Positions 17,282 through 26,010 of a DNA stretch of 64,000 nt are shown here, in pieces. Position 1 is the stretch's first letter. Every line of letters begins with the position of its first letter. The stretch covers positions 1-64,000 of the forward strand of contig JAGBNK010000021.1 in the NCBI GenBank assembly GCA_017634455.1. Direction: 5' to 3'. Origin of the DNA: Lachnospiraceae bacterium (lineage in GTDB: Bacteria; Bacillota; Clostridia; Lachnospirales; Lachnospiraceae). The notes under the pieces were generated by a model. The model was given only the letters and a program-made list of their open reading frames with translations, did no database searches and had not been told where the DNA came from. The position numbers and the translations under genes were made by a program.

Positions 17282-18250
17282 CTATCTGGTCTGTAAAAAT
17301 ATATTTTCTCTGGTAGCTCCAGCGTCCCCCGGATACTTAGCCAGATACTCTGTCATCTTCACCTTGGCAGTCTCATAATCACCCAAGTATTCGTAAGCTG
17401 CAATCTCTCCTCGAAGAAGACTCTGTTCATTTGTAACAGTCTTGCATTCCAATCCTGACTGATAATATTTCAAAGCAGATTCATAATCTCCACTTCCCAT
17501 CTTCATATTGCCCAAAGCTTCTAGAGCTTCACTGGATGGGTTGTCATCCTTGAGATACTCCGACAATATATTGTTGGCCTCGTCCTTCTGCCCATTCATC
17601 TCATAAGCCTGAGCCAGATATACCTTGGCATTGTTGCCCTTCTTCTCCACAGCAGTCTGCAAATCGGTTACAGCCTTGTCATATTCTTTTAAAGCCATAT
17701 ATACTCGGCCTCTGCCTACATAGTCGTCTCCAGATTTACCCTTCAAATCCAGAGTCTCCTGTAGAAATGTGCGCCCCTGGGCATCATATCCTGAAGCGGA
17801 TAAATTGGTATATATCATAATGGCCATATTGTAGGAATTATCCGCCAGCTCAATTGCCTTCTCATAATCCGCCAGCATTTTCTCATCCTCACCCTCCTTG
17901 AGACATACACTACCTCTCAGATAATAGGGATCTGCTACCTTGTCATCATATTTAATAATTGCTGTATATAAATCAATTGCCTCAGCTGGCTCGCCCGCAT
18001 TATACATGGCAGCCGCCTTATAATAGCACAAATCCAAAGTTCCTTCATCAATACCTGTCCCCTGTAATGTCAGAGCTTCGTCAAATGCTTTGACTGCATC
18101 TTCATAATTGCCAGCGTTCATAGCCTCTATGCCCTGCTGTTTGTATTGATCTAATTCTTCCTGCTTCTTCTGACCACAACCCAGGAGAAGAAGAGAAGCA
18201 CTCATAATCGTTGCCGCTACTAGTATTGTCGCCTTTTTCTTCATATACAT
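17282..18250 (-). CDS. TPR-repeat lipoprotein
   Basis: 322 residues. A basic start followed by a hydrophobic stretch and LLLGC gives a lipidated cysteine at residue 25. The rest consists of about seven tetratricopeptide repeats (for example EAMNAGNYEDAVKAFDEAL and ALGNMKMGSGDYESALKYYQSGL), a scaffold for protein-protein contact at the outer face of the membrane. A second ATG at 18244 is an equal candidate start. The partner is unknown. Confidence 0.85.
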   Translation of the reverse strand: MYMKKKATILVAATIMSASLLLLGCGQKKQEELDQYKQQGIEAMNAGNYEDAVKAFDEALTLQGTGIDEGTLDLCYYKAAAMYNAGEPAEAIDLYTAIIKYDDKVADPYYLRGSVCLKEGEDEKMLADYEKAIELADNSYNMAIMIYTNLSASGYDAQGRTFLQETLDLKGKSGDDYVGRGRVYMALKEYDKAVTDLQTAVEKKGNNAKVYLAQAYEMNGQKDEANNILSEYLKDDNPSSEALEALGNMKMGSGDYESALKYYQSGLECKTVTNEQSLLRGEIAAYEYLGDYETAKVKMTEYLAKYPGDAGATRENIFLQTR

Positions 18251-18383
18251 ATCTGTTTCTTTTCCTTTTTATTTAATAATTATTTATTATTCTTTTACCT
18301 TTTGTTCAAAAAGTAATCACAATTAGCTTGTAGTATAGAACATGTCGAAAGACAAAACTTTTTCATAACTCCCCTTTTATTAA

Positions 18384-18417
18384 AGAACATGTGCCCGCAA
18401 GACATGTTCTTTTTTTG
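18384..18417. terminator. Hairpin between the DnaJ-like and TPR genes
   Basis: AGAACATGT at 18384-18392 pairs with ACATGTTCT at 18402-18410. The plus-strand side has a strong T7 run, whereas the minus-strand side, where the genes lie, has a weaker TTTAATAAAA tail. It probably ends the folC-dnaJ-like transcript. Confidence 0.6.
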
Positions 18418-18433
18418 TCTTTAAATACGAAAT

Positions 18434-18530
18434 TCTACTTATTAATAGGATTTTACTTATCATATTAAATCTTGCTTATTATATGTAATGTTGCTTATCA
18501 CATGAATTCCTACTTATCATCTTCCTCCAA
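18434..18530. repeat. 19-bp degenerate tandem repeat at the end of the DnaJ-like gene
   Basis: Five copies of a unit beginning (A/G)CTTAT(C/T) are spaced 18, 19, 19 and 19 bp. The last copy coincides with the stop codon and final codons (EEDDK) of the DnaJ-like gene. The array appears to have expanded outward from the coding end. Confidence 0.6.
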
Positions 18531-19076
18531 AGCCCGCCCCATTAGATTCTCTATGGCTCTGGCTGTTCTGATAATATTTATCTTGCGCATTGCCTCCTCA
18601 TAGGCCGCCTCCGCCTTGGCATCCCGCTCTAGCTTCTGGCGTTCCTTCTGCTGCAGTTCCAATTCTCTCTGCTTAATCCGTTCCTTCTTCTCCTGTTTCT
18701 GGCGTTTGGACCAATTAGCAAATTCTCTCTCCTGCGCATATCTATCGTGCCCATAGGATATTGGACCGCTATTTCCTCCGCCGAAAACCTTGGCTGGACG
18801 AACCGGCTTTATCTCCGGAGCAACATTTGTAGTCTCACTTTGGGAAATGTTAACACCATTCCCTCCTGTTTCACTCATCTCAACAGGATGCATCTGGAGA
18901 TACTCATAGGCTTCAACTATATCATAATATTGCCAATGAAGCCTACCGTCCTCCTGGGAATCCGGATGATACATCTTCACCAGTTTCTTGTATGCACTTT
19001 TTATAGATTCTTCATCTGCATTAGGCTGTAATCCCAGCACCTGCAATGCGGAATATCTACTATCAATCTTTGGCAT
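18510..19076 (-). CDS. J-domain protein with a coiled-coil tail
   Basis: About 188 residues. The N-terminus is a J domain (YSALQVLGL...YKKLVKMYHPD) containing the HPD motif needed to stimulate Hsp70 (DnaK) ATPase. A Ser/Thr/Gly linker is followed by a highly charged helix rich in K, E, R and Q (KRQKQEKKERIKQRELELQQ), probably a coiled coil. No zinc or C-terminal substrate domain, so it is not DnaJ itself. The ATG at 19076 is preferred; a TTG at 19115 would extend it further into folC. Overlaps folC by 14 bp. Confidence 0.75.
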   Translation of the reverse strand: MPKIDSRYSALQVLGLQPNADEESIKSAYKKLVKMYHPDSQEDGRLHWQYYDIVEAYEYLQMHPVEMSETGGNGVNISQSETTNVAPEIKPVRPAKVFGGGNSGPISYGHDRYAQEREFANWSKRQKQEKKERIKQRELELQQKERQKLERDAKAEAAYEEAMRKINIIRTARAIENLMGRALEEDDK

Positions 19077-20397
19077 ATCGTTCCAGTACCTCTCCAACAA
19101 AATATAAGGATCCAAATATTATTATTTTCTCATTATATTCCATAGCCAGATTTAATGCATCTGCTAAATCATCTCTACAGACAGCATCACAACCAATCTC
19201 TCTAAGTTCATTGGCCAGCTCCTGCCCCTGCATACTTCGGCTGTAATCTACAGTAGTAGTTATGAAGCGTCGGGCCAGTGGTTTCATTATAGCCATCATC
19301 TCCATATAGTCCTTGTCAGCCATCACTGCGGTTACAAATGTAAATTTCTCATCTGAATATGTGCTTTTAAGTGAGTTGAACAAAGCTTCAACACCCTGAG
19401 GATTATGGGCACCATCCACCATTATAAATGGATTTTGAGAAATGATTTCCATTCTACCTGGCCAATAAGTTTCCTCCAATCCAGTCTTTATCACATATTT
19501 CTTCCATGTAACAAAATCCGAGTATGGGTTGATTGCCCCCTCACACTCCTGGCAGATTCCATTGCATCCAGTCTTACATTTCTCATTATTTTGACCCTTG
19601 GAAATCTCAAAAAACTTATCCAAAAGATATCCACTTTTTATGTTGAAAACTGTTTCCACAATCCCTATAGCCAAGGAGGCGTTTTCCCTCTGAAACTCGC
19701 CATTTAAGCCTATTTTGTACGTTGAAATTTTTGTCAACAAGTTATCCACAAAATGAGTTTCCACCCCCAGTGCAGATGCCTTGTTTTTTATCACTTCTGA
19801 CGCCTTGGTATCCATGACTCCAATGACTGCAACAGTACCCGGTTTTAATATACCAGCCTTCTCACCAGCAATAGCTTCTATAGTGTCACCAAGTATAGCC
19901 GTATGATCAAATCCGATATTAGTAAAACCACATACAAGTGGCACAGTTGAAAGTCCTGCAGTGGAATCCTTGGCACCACCCAGACCGGTTTCTAATACTA
20001 CAAAATCACAATTCATTTCCTTGAAATATAAAATTGCAATCCCTAAGCAGATATCAAACATAGTCGGTTCATTGGACATAGGCAAAGCCATAATCTGCTG
20101 GGCATAATTTACAACAGACTCCTGATCAATCTCAACACCGGATACTTTGATTCTCTCTGTAAATCTCACCAGATGAGGAGAAGTAAACTGACCTACAACA
20201 AAATCGGCAGCCTGTAAGATTGAACTTACAAATGCTGCCGTTGATCCCTTACCATTGGTTCCGGCTATATGAATTATATTCATCCCCTTCTCGGGATGTC
20301 CTAGTAATTCCATCATTTCAGCAGTTACATCTCTGCCATATGCCTTACCAAATCGTTTCTGTGATTGAATTTTATTAATTATCTCTTCATAGTTCAT
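19063..20397 (-). CDS. folC: Folylpolyglutamate/dihydrofolate synthase with a cysteine-rich insertion
   Basis: Mur-ligase-family enzyme adding glutamate to folates. 444 residues. The P-loop GTNGKGSTAAF lies at 46-56, FTSPHLVRFTERI at 71-83, and YWPGRME with DGAHNPQG in the C-terminal domain. Between the NASLAI helix (239-244) and the WPGR segment (312-315) there is an extra stretch with C274, C278, C282 and C285 (spacings CxxxCxxxCxxC), which I do not recall in ordinary FolC. It could bind a metal. It follows degV by 4 bp. Confidence 0.92.
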   Translation of the reverse strand: MNYEEIINKIQSQKRFGKAYGRDVTAEMMELLGHPEKGMNIIHIAGTNGKGSTAAFVSSILQAADFVVGQFTSPHLVRFTERIKVSGVEIDQESVVNYAQQIMALPMSNEPTMFDICLGIAILYFKEMNCDFVVLETGLGGAKDSTAGLSTVPLVCGFTNIGFDHTAILGDTIEAIAGEKAGILKPGTVAVIGVMDTKASEVIKNKASALGVETHFVDNLLTKISTYKIGLNGEFQRENASLAIGIVETVFNIKSGYLLDKFFEISKGQNNEKCKTGCNGICQECEGAINPYSDFVTWKKYVIKTGLEETYWPGRMEIISQNPFIMVDGAHNPQGVEALFNSLKSTYSDEKFTFVTAVMADKDYMEMMAIMKPLARRFITTTVDYSRSMQGQELANELREIGCDAVCRDDLADALNLAMEYNEKIIIFGSLYFVGEVLERYAKD

Positions 20398-20401
20398 TTA
20401 A

Positions 20402-21238
20402 CTAGACCACCATTATGATGCCTCCATCATTGGCGTACATACTACTCACTCCCTGAGTATCCAGTATATATATATCCTTGAAGGAAGCCTTTTTCTCAAT
20501 TTTCTCCTTCAATTGTAAAGCACGCTGAGGACAGTTGCAATGAGAAATCGCCAATATCTTCTCAGTAGTATTTCCTGTAACTTCAAGCATGCAATTAACC
20601 ATCTGATCCATGGCCTTCACAATACCTCTAGCCTGGCCTAACTGCTGAATTGAACCAATCTCAGTTGAACCCATAATAGGCTTAATATTTAATGTACTTG
20701 CAATCATAGCCTTCAGATTGCTCAATCTACCCGCTTTTCTCAAAGTCTCTAAGCTCTCTAATACGAAGAATGTATGCTGACTCTCAATATATTTATCAAC
20801 TTCCTCCATAACCTCAGTGAAGCTCATTCCAGCTTCTTCGCATTCTGCAATCTTGAGACCAATCAAAGTCTGTCCAATTGATGCAGATTTAGAATCGATG
20901 ATAGCTATATTTTTCTCATCATTATCTTCTAAATATAAGTCTTTTGCCAGGCACGCGCTGTTATATGAACCGCTAAGCTGAGCCGACAAAGTAATAACAT
21001 ATACATTTTCCGCCTCGCAATCCATCTCCTGCATATATGCATCTGGAGAAGGGCATGCTGACTTGGGACCAGTTGGGCTGGCTTCAACCCTGCGCAAAAA
21101 GTCTGCCTGGTCAAATGTGTCATCATCTATAATATCTACACCATCTACAGTCAAAGTAAGTGGCGCATTAACAAAATTACCACTGGCCTTCATCTCAGGT
21201 GTAAGTTCTCCACAACTATCGATTATAACCTTATACAT
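20402..21238 (-). CDS. DegV family fatty-acid-binding protein
   Basis: 278 residues. DegV/FakB proteins bind a fatty acid and present it to the kinase FakA. Visible signatures are IIDSCGELTP at the start, the TSxxSGTYxSA-like LSAQLSGSYNSA, and IDSKSASIGQ. The ATG at 21238 is chosen because AGGAG lies 8 bases upstream; the longer frame from 21280 has no good SD. No fakA is adjacent. It lies 4 bp before folC. Confidence 0.88.
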   Translation of the reverse strand: MYKVIIDSCGELTPEMKASGNFVNAPLTLTVDGVDIIDDDTFDQADFLRRVEASPTGPKSACPSPDAYMQEMDCEAENVYVITLSAQLSGSYNSACLAKDLYLEDNDEKNIAIIDSKSASIGQTLIGLKIAECEEAGMSFTEVMEEVDKYIESQHTFFVLESLETLRKAGRLSNLKAMIASTLNIKPIMGSTEIGSIQQLGQARGIVKAMDQMVNCMLEVTGNTTEKILAISHCNCPQRALQLKEKIEKKASFKDIYILDTQGVSSMYANDGGIIMVV

Positions 21239-21338
21239 ATCATTATCTCCTAAGGGTAATAGTTTTGTAATTCCAAACATGTAGTTTTAATTACTACATA
21301 TATAGTAATACATTACCACCTTCTTGTCCAGTATGAGA

Positions 21339-22523
21339 TTAGAATTGAAAATTCAAAATGCACTCCTGGGCATTTTCAATGTAATTGATGCTTCTCAAGC
21401 CTACACACCAGTCAAAAATTGCACCATCATCCACCATATACTGCTTCACCCGTTGGTACAAATCAGCATTTCCCATCTTAATAGAAATTCTGTCCATACC
21501 TCTATACCAGGCTGATGCCACCGTCTCTCCTATAGCATCCTTGTCATATTCGCTGAAATAAAGCCCCTCTCTATGGAAATAGTCATCCTCTGTAGCAGTA
21601 GCTTCTGGCAGTTCAATCTGCATCTGTGACTCATGGGTTCTATCCATCTCCTGTGAAGTGCAGGCCATAAACGCATAATTAATATATTTAGCGTCTGAAT
21701 TTTCCTCACTTAAATACTTAGAATTGCCCCAGGTTGTATCCATATAATAGTACTGTCCATCAAGCTGAACCAGATTCCAAGCATGAGCCTCCTCACCTGC
21801 AACTCCTGTGACAATCATGGAATTCATCCCCAGATAATTGAACAGATATTGAGTAGCACAAGCATAACCCTGGCACACTGTACTGCCTCCCAGGAATACG
21901 CTTAATATGTTTTGATTATTCTCACTGTTCAGATCATAATCCACATTTTGAATGAGTGTTTCAAATATATATTTCGCCTTATCATAGTCACTGTCACCAG
22001 CAGATATTCCAGACATCCAGCCTAAAACCACCTCGTCAATCTGCTGCTGCAACTGCAACACTTCCTCCTGACTGTAGGTATAGTTTGGCTCAAACTCCAT
22101 GGAAGTAACCCGTCCAAGTAGAGAATAGGTGTTGTACTGATATCCTGTCACCCAGAAAATCCCACCATGATCCGCCATGACAGTGGAGAAAACCTTGAAT
22201 AATACATCTGTATCTGTAGTTGATACATCCACCTTGTCCAGATGATTCATTATGCAATCATAAATCTCGTCATATACCTGTTGTTCTTCTGAATCCAACT
22301 GATTATAGCCATAACACTCAGTGGATACAGATTCCACATTTCTCACCTTGTTGGCATTGGCCTCACGGGCTTCCTGGGCCAGCTCATCTCTGATGCCTGC
22401 GCTTATGCCTTTAATTCCCTCAGGAATTCCACAGGCAGTCAAGGTGCACAGCAATATTATTAGATTTATGGCAAATATTTTGCGCCAACCACTTCTGTGG
22501 CCGCCTCTATTCCTGTTTATCAT
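21339..22523 (-). CDS. Transglutaminase-like lipoprotein
   Basis: About 394 residues from the ATG at 22523, which is spaced well from a GGGGGA site. The N-terminus is a lipoprotein signal (LLCTLTAC). The core matches transglutaminase/cysteine-protease-like domains: VCQGYACATQYLF contains the nucleophile cysteine, EEAHAWNLVQL the histidine, and YYMDTTWG the aspartate. Such exported proteins act on cell-wall or surface proteins, but the substrate is unknown. The gene is monocistronic in appearance. Confidence 0.8.
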   Translation of the reverse strand: MINRNRGGHRSGWRKIFAINLIILLCTLTACGIPEGIKGISAGIRDELAQEAREANANKVRNVESVSTECYGYNQLDSEEQQVYDEIYDCIMNHLDKVDVSTTDTDVLFKVFSTVMADHGGIFWVTGYQYNTYSLLGRVTSMEFEPNYTYSQEEVLQLQQQIDEVVLGWMSGISAGDSDYDKAKYIFETLIQNVDYDLNSENNQNILSVFLGGSTVCQGYACATQYLFNYLGMNSMIVTGVAGEEAHAWNLVQLDGQYYYMDTTWGNSKYLSEENSDAKYINYAFMACTSQEMDRTHESQMQIELPEATATEDDYFHREGLYFSEYDKDAIGETVASAWYRGMDRISIKMGNADLYQRVKQYMVDDGAIFDWCVGLRSINYIENAQECILNFQF

Positions 22524-22620
22524 AATTACCATTTCCCCCAAAGCTAAGCCATTAGTTACCAAACCATTTCATTAACAGTTTTTATATCTATCAGATTATA
22601 CTAACATTTCCCAATAACTG

Positions 22621-23112
22621 CTAAATCATATCACTGACAGCAACCTCCAAATGGCGGAAGAAATCTCTAACCCATTTATCCCAAGCAATCTCAGCAGATT
22701 TATCCATAGAGAAACTGCTATGGGTAACAGCTGTTGTGGCTGTCAGCTTTCCATTTGCATATATTATATTCAGCGTCAAATTAGCTATATCCTTGGATGA
22801 CGCATCTCCTAAAATATCCTCATAATCTCTCTTGCTTGCAAGAAATGTAAATCGAAAACTATGAGGGGTTCTCTTGCCTTTGATAATCTCAAAGCAGATG
22901 CTTCGCTCCATTTTATAAGGTATATATCCCTCATCTATCTGATTGATTATTCTATCATTTTCATCATAGAAATCATCCACTAATGTGCCGTCTATAAGGA
23001 AATGATTGCCAGTAGTAATATTTGCTTCGCACAAAAGGAAGCCATCAAAGGCTTCCCCTGCTAACATATCTGCCATGCACTTTTTCACATCTAATATTTC
23101 TAATGCGATCAA
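22621..23112 (-). CDS. DUF5721-like protein of unknown function
   Basis: 163 residues, no signal or membrane segment. It resembles a Lachnospiraceae family recalled as DUF5721. The sequence mixes beta-rich segments with an amphipathic C-terminal helix (WDKWVRDFFRHLEVAV). It starts at TTG with AGAGGA seven bases upstream, only 4 bp after the clpX stop, so it is co-translated with the atypical ClpX and may be an adaptor, which is inference. Confidence 0.7.
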   Translation of the reverse strand: MIALEILDVKKCMADMLAGEAFDGFLLCEANITTGNHFLIDGTLVDDFYDENDRIINQIDEGYIPYKMERSICFEIIKGKRTPHSFRFTFLASKRDYEDILGDASSKDIANLTLNIIYANGKLTATTAVTHSSFSMDKSAEIAWDKWVRDFFRHLEVAVSDMI

Positions 23113-23116
23113 TACA

Positions 23117-24760
23117 CTATCCTCTCATCATAATCTGAGGTCCGCCCTTCTTCTCGATATAGTCCTCAGTAATCACAACCTTGCCAATGTTTTCATCTTT
23201 CGGAATCTCATACATTATATCAAGCATAAATTCCTCAATGATTGCTCGAAGAGCTCTGGCTCCCAAATCTCTCTCCTTGGCAGCTCTCGCAATGGCTCTA
23301 AGGGCTCCGTCAGTAAATTCCAGATCCACTTCATCAAGCTCAAGCAGCTTATGATACTGCTTTAAGATAGCATTCTTTGGCTCCTTGAGAATCTGTACCA
23401 ACATGTCCTCGCTTAAACTCTCCAAAGAGAAGATAATTGGTAATCTTCCCAAGAACTCCGGAATCATACCGAACTTCTTTAAATCTTCCACTGTAACCTT
23501 CATAAGGAGATTCTCATCATTATCATATTTATCCTTCAAATCAGCCATGAATCCCATAGAAGATGATTTATTCAATCTCTCCTTGATTACATTTTCCAAA
23601 TCAGGGAAGGCTCCGCCACAGATAAATAATATATTGGTAGTATCAATGGTTGTCATTGGAACCATTGCGTTCTTGCTGCTGGCTCCAACTGGAACTTCCA
23701 CTTCAGCTCCCTCTAGAAGCTTCAACATACCCTGCTGTACTGACTCACCGCTTACATCGCGCTGGTTCGTATTCTTCTTCTTGGCAAGCTTGTCAATCTC
23801 ATCAATGAAGATGATACCCTTCTCAGCCTTTTCCACATCATTGTCTGCGGCAGCCAGAAGTTTTGAAACCACGCTCTCAATATCATCACCGATATAACCT
23901 GCTTCTGTAAGTGAAGTAGCATCTGTGATTGCAAGTGGCACATCCAGAAGTCTGGCAAGAGTCTTGACCAAATAAGTCTTACCACTTCCTGTTGGTCCAA
24001 TCATAAGCATATTAGACTTCTCAATTTCTATATCATCAGCCTTCTCTCCAGCTGCGATTCTCTTGTAATGATTATAAACTGCCACCGACATAACCTTCTT
24101 GGCATAATCCTGTCCAATTACATAATCATCCAGCTTTGCCTTAATATTATGCGGCGCAGGAATATGATTTATGTCAAATACAGGCTGAATCTTCTTCTTG
24201 TCTTCCTTCTTTTTCTTCAACTTCTGTGACTGTGGTACACCTGCTCCAAAGAGGGAATCAATTCCAAATCCAGGAGCCCCCAGATTCAAGAAACTAATTG
24301 TAGGTCCCTTACCAGTATTTTCCACATTGTTGATATCATTTTCACCAGCACTATCGTCCTCTGTATTGGCTTCTCCCGGAAGCTTAGGTGATGGCTTATC
24401 ACTGTCATTTGCTCCTGTAGTTTTATGTGGCATTGGCTGCTTTGGCATATTCATGCCGGCAAAAGGATTTCCAAACAAAGAATCCATAGGCATTCCCATG
24501 CCGCCCATTGTGTCAAATGTTCTCTGCATACAATCAGTACATACGCACAACTGGTCTGTCATATGTATCATCTTACCTGCAACTGACTCAGGTCTATAGC
24601 AGATAGCACATACATCCTCGTAATCATTGTTATCCTTGGATGAATCATCAACTTCCTTTACGTCCTCTGTCTGAGCATCTCTCTCGTCAATCACATCCGT
24701 ATTCTCTTCTGTCTCATTTTCATTTACAACTTCGCGATAATCTGTATCTTTTGTAGCCAT
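23117..24760 (-). CDS. clpX: Atypical ClpX-like ATPase
   Basis: AAA+ unfoldase of 547 residues, much longer than the usual ~420. Residues 1-50 are acidic; the zinc-binding domain has C51, C54, C74 and C77; about 80-195 is a low-complexity Met/Pro/Gly and Lys-rich insertion. The ATPase has Walker A GPTGSGKT at 255-262, Walker B FIDEID at 318-323 and pore loop GYIG at 288-291. The ClpP-docking IGF tripeptide is MGF (402-404), and the RKH substrate loop is replaced by a GASSKNAMVP segment. No clpP is adjacent. It may be a paralog with a changed partner or substrate range. Confidence 0.85.
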   Translation of the reverse strand: MATKDTDYREVVNENETEENTDVIDERDAQTEDVKEVDDSSKDNNDYEDVCAICYRPESVAGKMIHMTDQLCVCTDCMQRTFDTMGGMGMPMDSLFGNPFAGMNMPKQPMPHKTTGANDSDKPSPKLPGEANTEDDSAGENDINNVENTGKGPTISFLNLGAPGFGIDSLFGAGVPQSQKLKKKKEDKKKIQPVFDINHIPAPHNIKAKLDDYVIGQDYAKKVMSVAVYNHYKRIAAGEKADDIEIEKSNMLMIGPTGSGKTYLVKTLARLLDVPLAITDATSLTEAGYIGDDIESVVSKLLAAADNDVEKAEKGIIFIDEIDKLAKKKNTNQRDVSGESVQQGMLKLLEGAEVEVPVGASSKNAMVPMTTIDTTNILFICGGAFPDLENVIKERLNKSSSMGFMADLKDKYDNDENLLMKVTVEDLKKFGMIPEFLGRLPIIFSLESLSEDMLVQILKEPKNAILKQYHKLLELDEVDLEFTDGALRAIARAAKERDLGARALRAIIEEFMLDIMYEIPKDENIGKVVITEDYIEKKGGPQIMMRG

Positions 24761-24845
24761 ATCTTTCTCTCTTTCTATGCTGTACGTCTCCCCCGGCCTT
24801 CAACAGTTCTCTCTTATAATATAAGAAATATTATTGATATATATA

Positions 24846-25847
24846 TTACATATCGCCAATAAAATCAAATATTTTTTTGTAATAATCTCTACGAATATAA
24901 TCCAGCGAATTAAATACCTCATGCTTGGATTCATCATATCTGATTAATTCTACATTTGCTGCGGCCTTGGCAAATTCATTTTGCCCTCTGGCCTCTACCA
25001 TTGTATCAAGTCCTGCCTGAAATAGCAAAACAGGTATGGCGATTTTAGAAGCATTTCTCACAACCTGTTTAGTGGCAGAAACTGACGCTCTGGTCCATGC
25101 ATAAGAGCCACCATAAGTTGTATATCTCGGTTCGTCCTCTCTGCACTTAAATATATATCTGTATCTGTTCTCTGACAGACAGCTGCTGTGATCGAAGCCG
25201 TATACATCGTCAAAGCCATGCTGTCCCGGCACATATTTCATATCCCAATGCAATAATATAGATAGGATAAATAATGCATTTACCACAACAGGAGATGTAC
25301 CCTTGAAATTCATCTCATGAAGTGGCGATGACAGGATTGCCTTCTTGAAATAATTTGGGTACTCCTCAAGGAAATAGGAAGCTATACATCCTCCCATGGA
25401 ATGGGCAAATAATATAAACTGCCCTGTCCTGCTCTCCTTACAGACCACCTGATTCATAAACCCATGGAGGTCCTCCACATACTCTCTATAGTCTGTCACA
25501 TAGACCTTGTCCAATTCTTGCTCCAATTTCTCATTAGCTCTCTGAGAGAATCCGTGTCCTCTGTACTCCAGCATAAATACGGAATATCCCATCTCATAGA
25601 AATAATATAACACCTCATAATATTTAGGAATAAATTCACAGAAACCATGGGACACCACAATAGTTGCCTTCTCATTTTCATTTATAACTCTAGCATAATG
25701 TATTTGTCTGCCATCGAAGCTGTTGAAATATCCATCCACAAGATTTGCCTTGGCCCATGGCAATATTTTCTGCTCCATCATCTCCGGAAAATCTTCTTCC
25801 CCGGCTATCATATCAACACTAAAATTCTCCATCATTTTCCAGTCCAT
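24846..25847 (-). CDS. Alpha/beta hydrolase, lysophospholipase or monoglyceride lipase type
   Basis: About 333 residues from the ATG at 25847, which follows GAAGGG. The nucleophile elbow is LFAHSMGG (GxSxG-like with alanine first), typical of the monoacylglycerol lipase/PldB subgroup, and a C-terminal LIRYDESKHEVFNS provides the histidine. The HGF and YRGHG motifs form the oxyanion region. Substrate not determinable. It is followed by a terminator-like gap before clpX. Confidence 0.85.
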   Translation of the reverse strand: MDWKMMENFSVDMIAGEEDFPEMMEQKILPWAKANLVDGYFNSFDGRQIHYARVINENEKATIVVSHGFCEFIPKYYEVLYYFYEMGYSVFMLEYRGHGFSQRANEKLEQELDKVYVTDYREYVEDLHGFMNQVVCKESRTGQFILFAHSMGGCIASYFLEEYPNYFKKAILSSPLHEMNFKGTSPVVVNALFILSILLHWDMKYVPGQHGFDDVYGFDHSSCLSENRYRYIFKCREDEPRYTTYGGSYAWTRASVSATKQVVRNASKIAIPVLLFQAGLDTMVEARGQNEFAKAAANVELIRYDESKHEVFNSLDYIRRDYYKKIFDFIGDM

Positions 25848-25958
25848 TATTCCCTTCACAGTAATAAAACATTCCTTGAAACATTCTCGCAATCAGCACA
25901 GTTGCATTTATGCAATAATCTCATATCCCATAAGACTGCTTCAATGTTTGTTAAATAA

Positions 25959-25990
25959 TAAAATGGGTGAGCACAGGCACACCCATTTTA
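25959..25990 (-). terminator. Terminator after the MFS gene
   Basis: AAAATGGGTG pairs with CACCCATTTT around a short loop. The minus-strand tail is TATTATTTAACA. It follows the MFS transporter stop by about 20 bp. Confidence 0.75.
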
Positions 25991-26010
25991 ATTTCTACAA
26001 TATTAATTTA

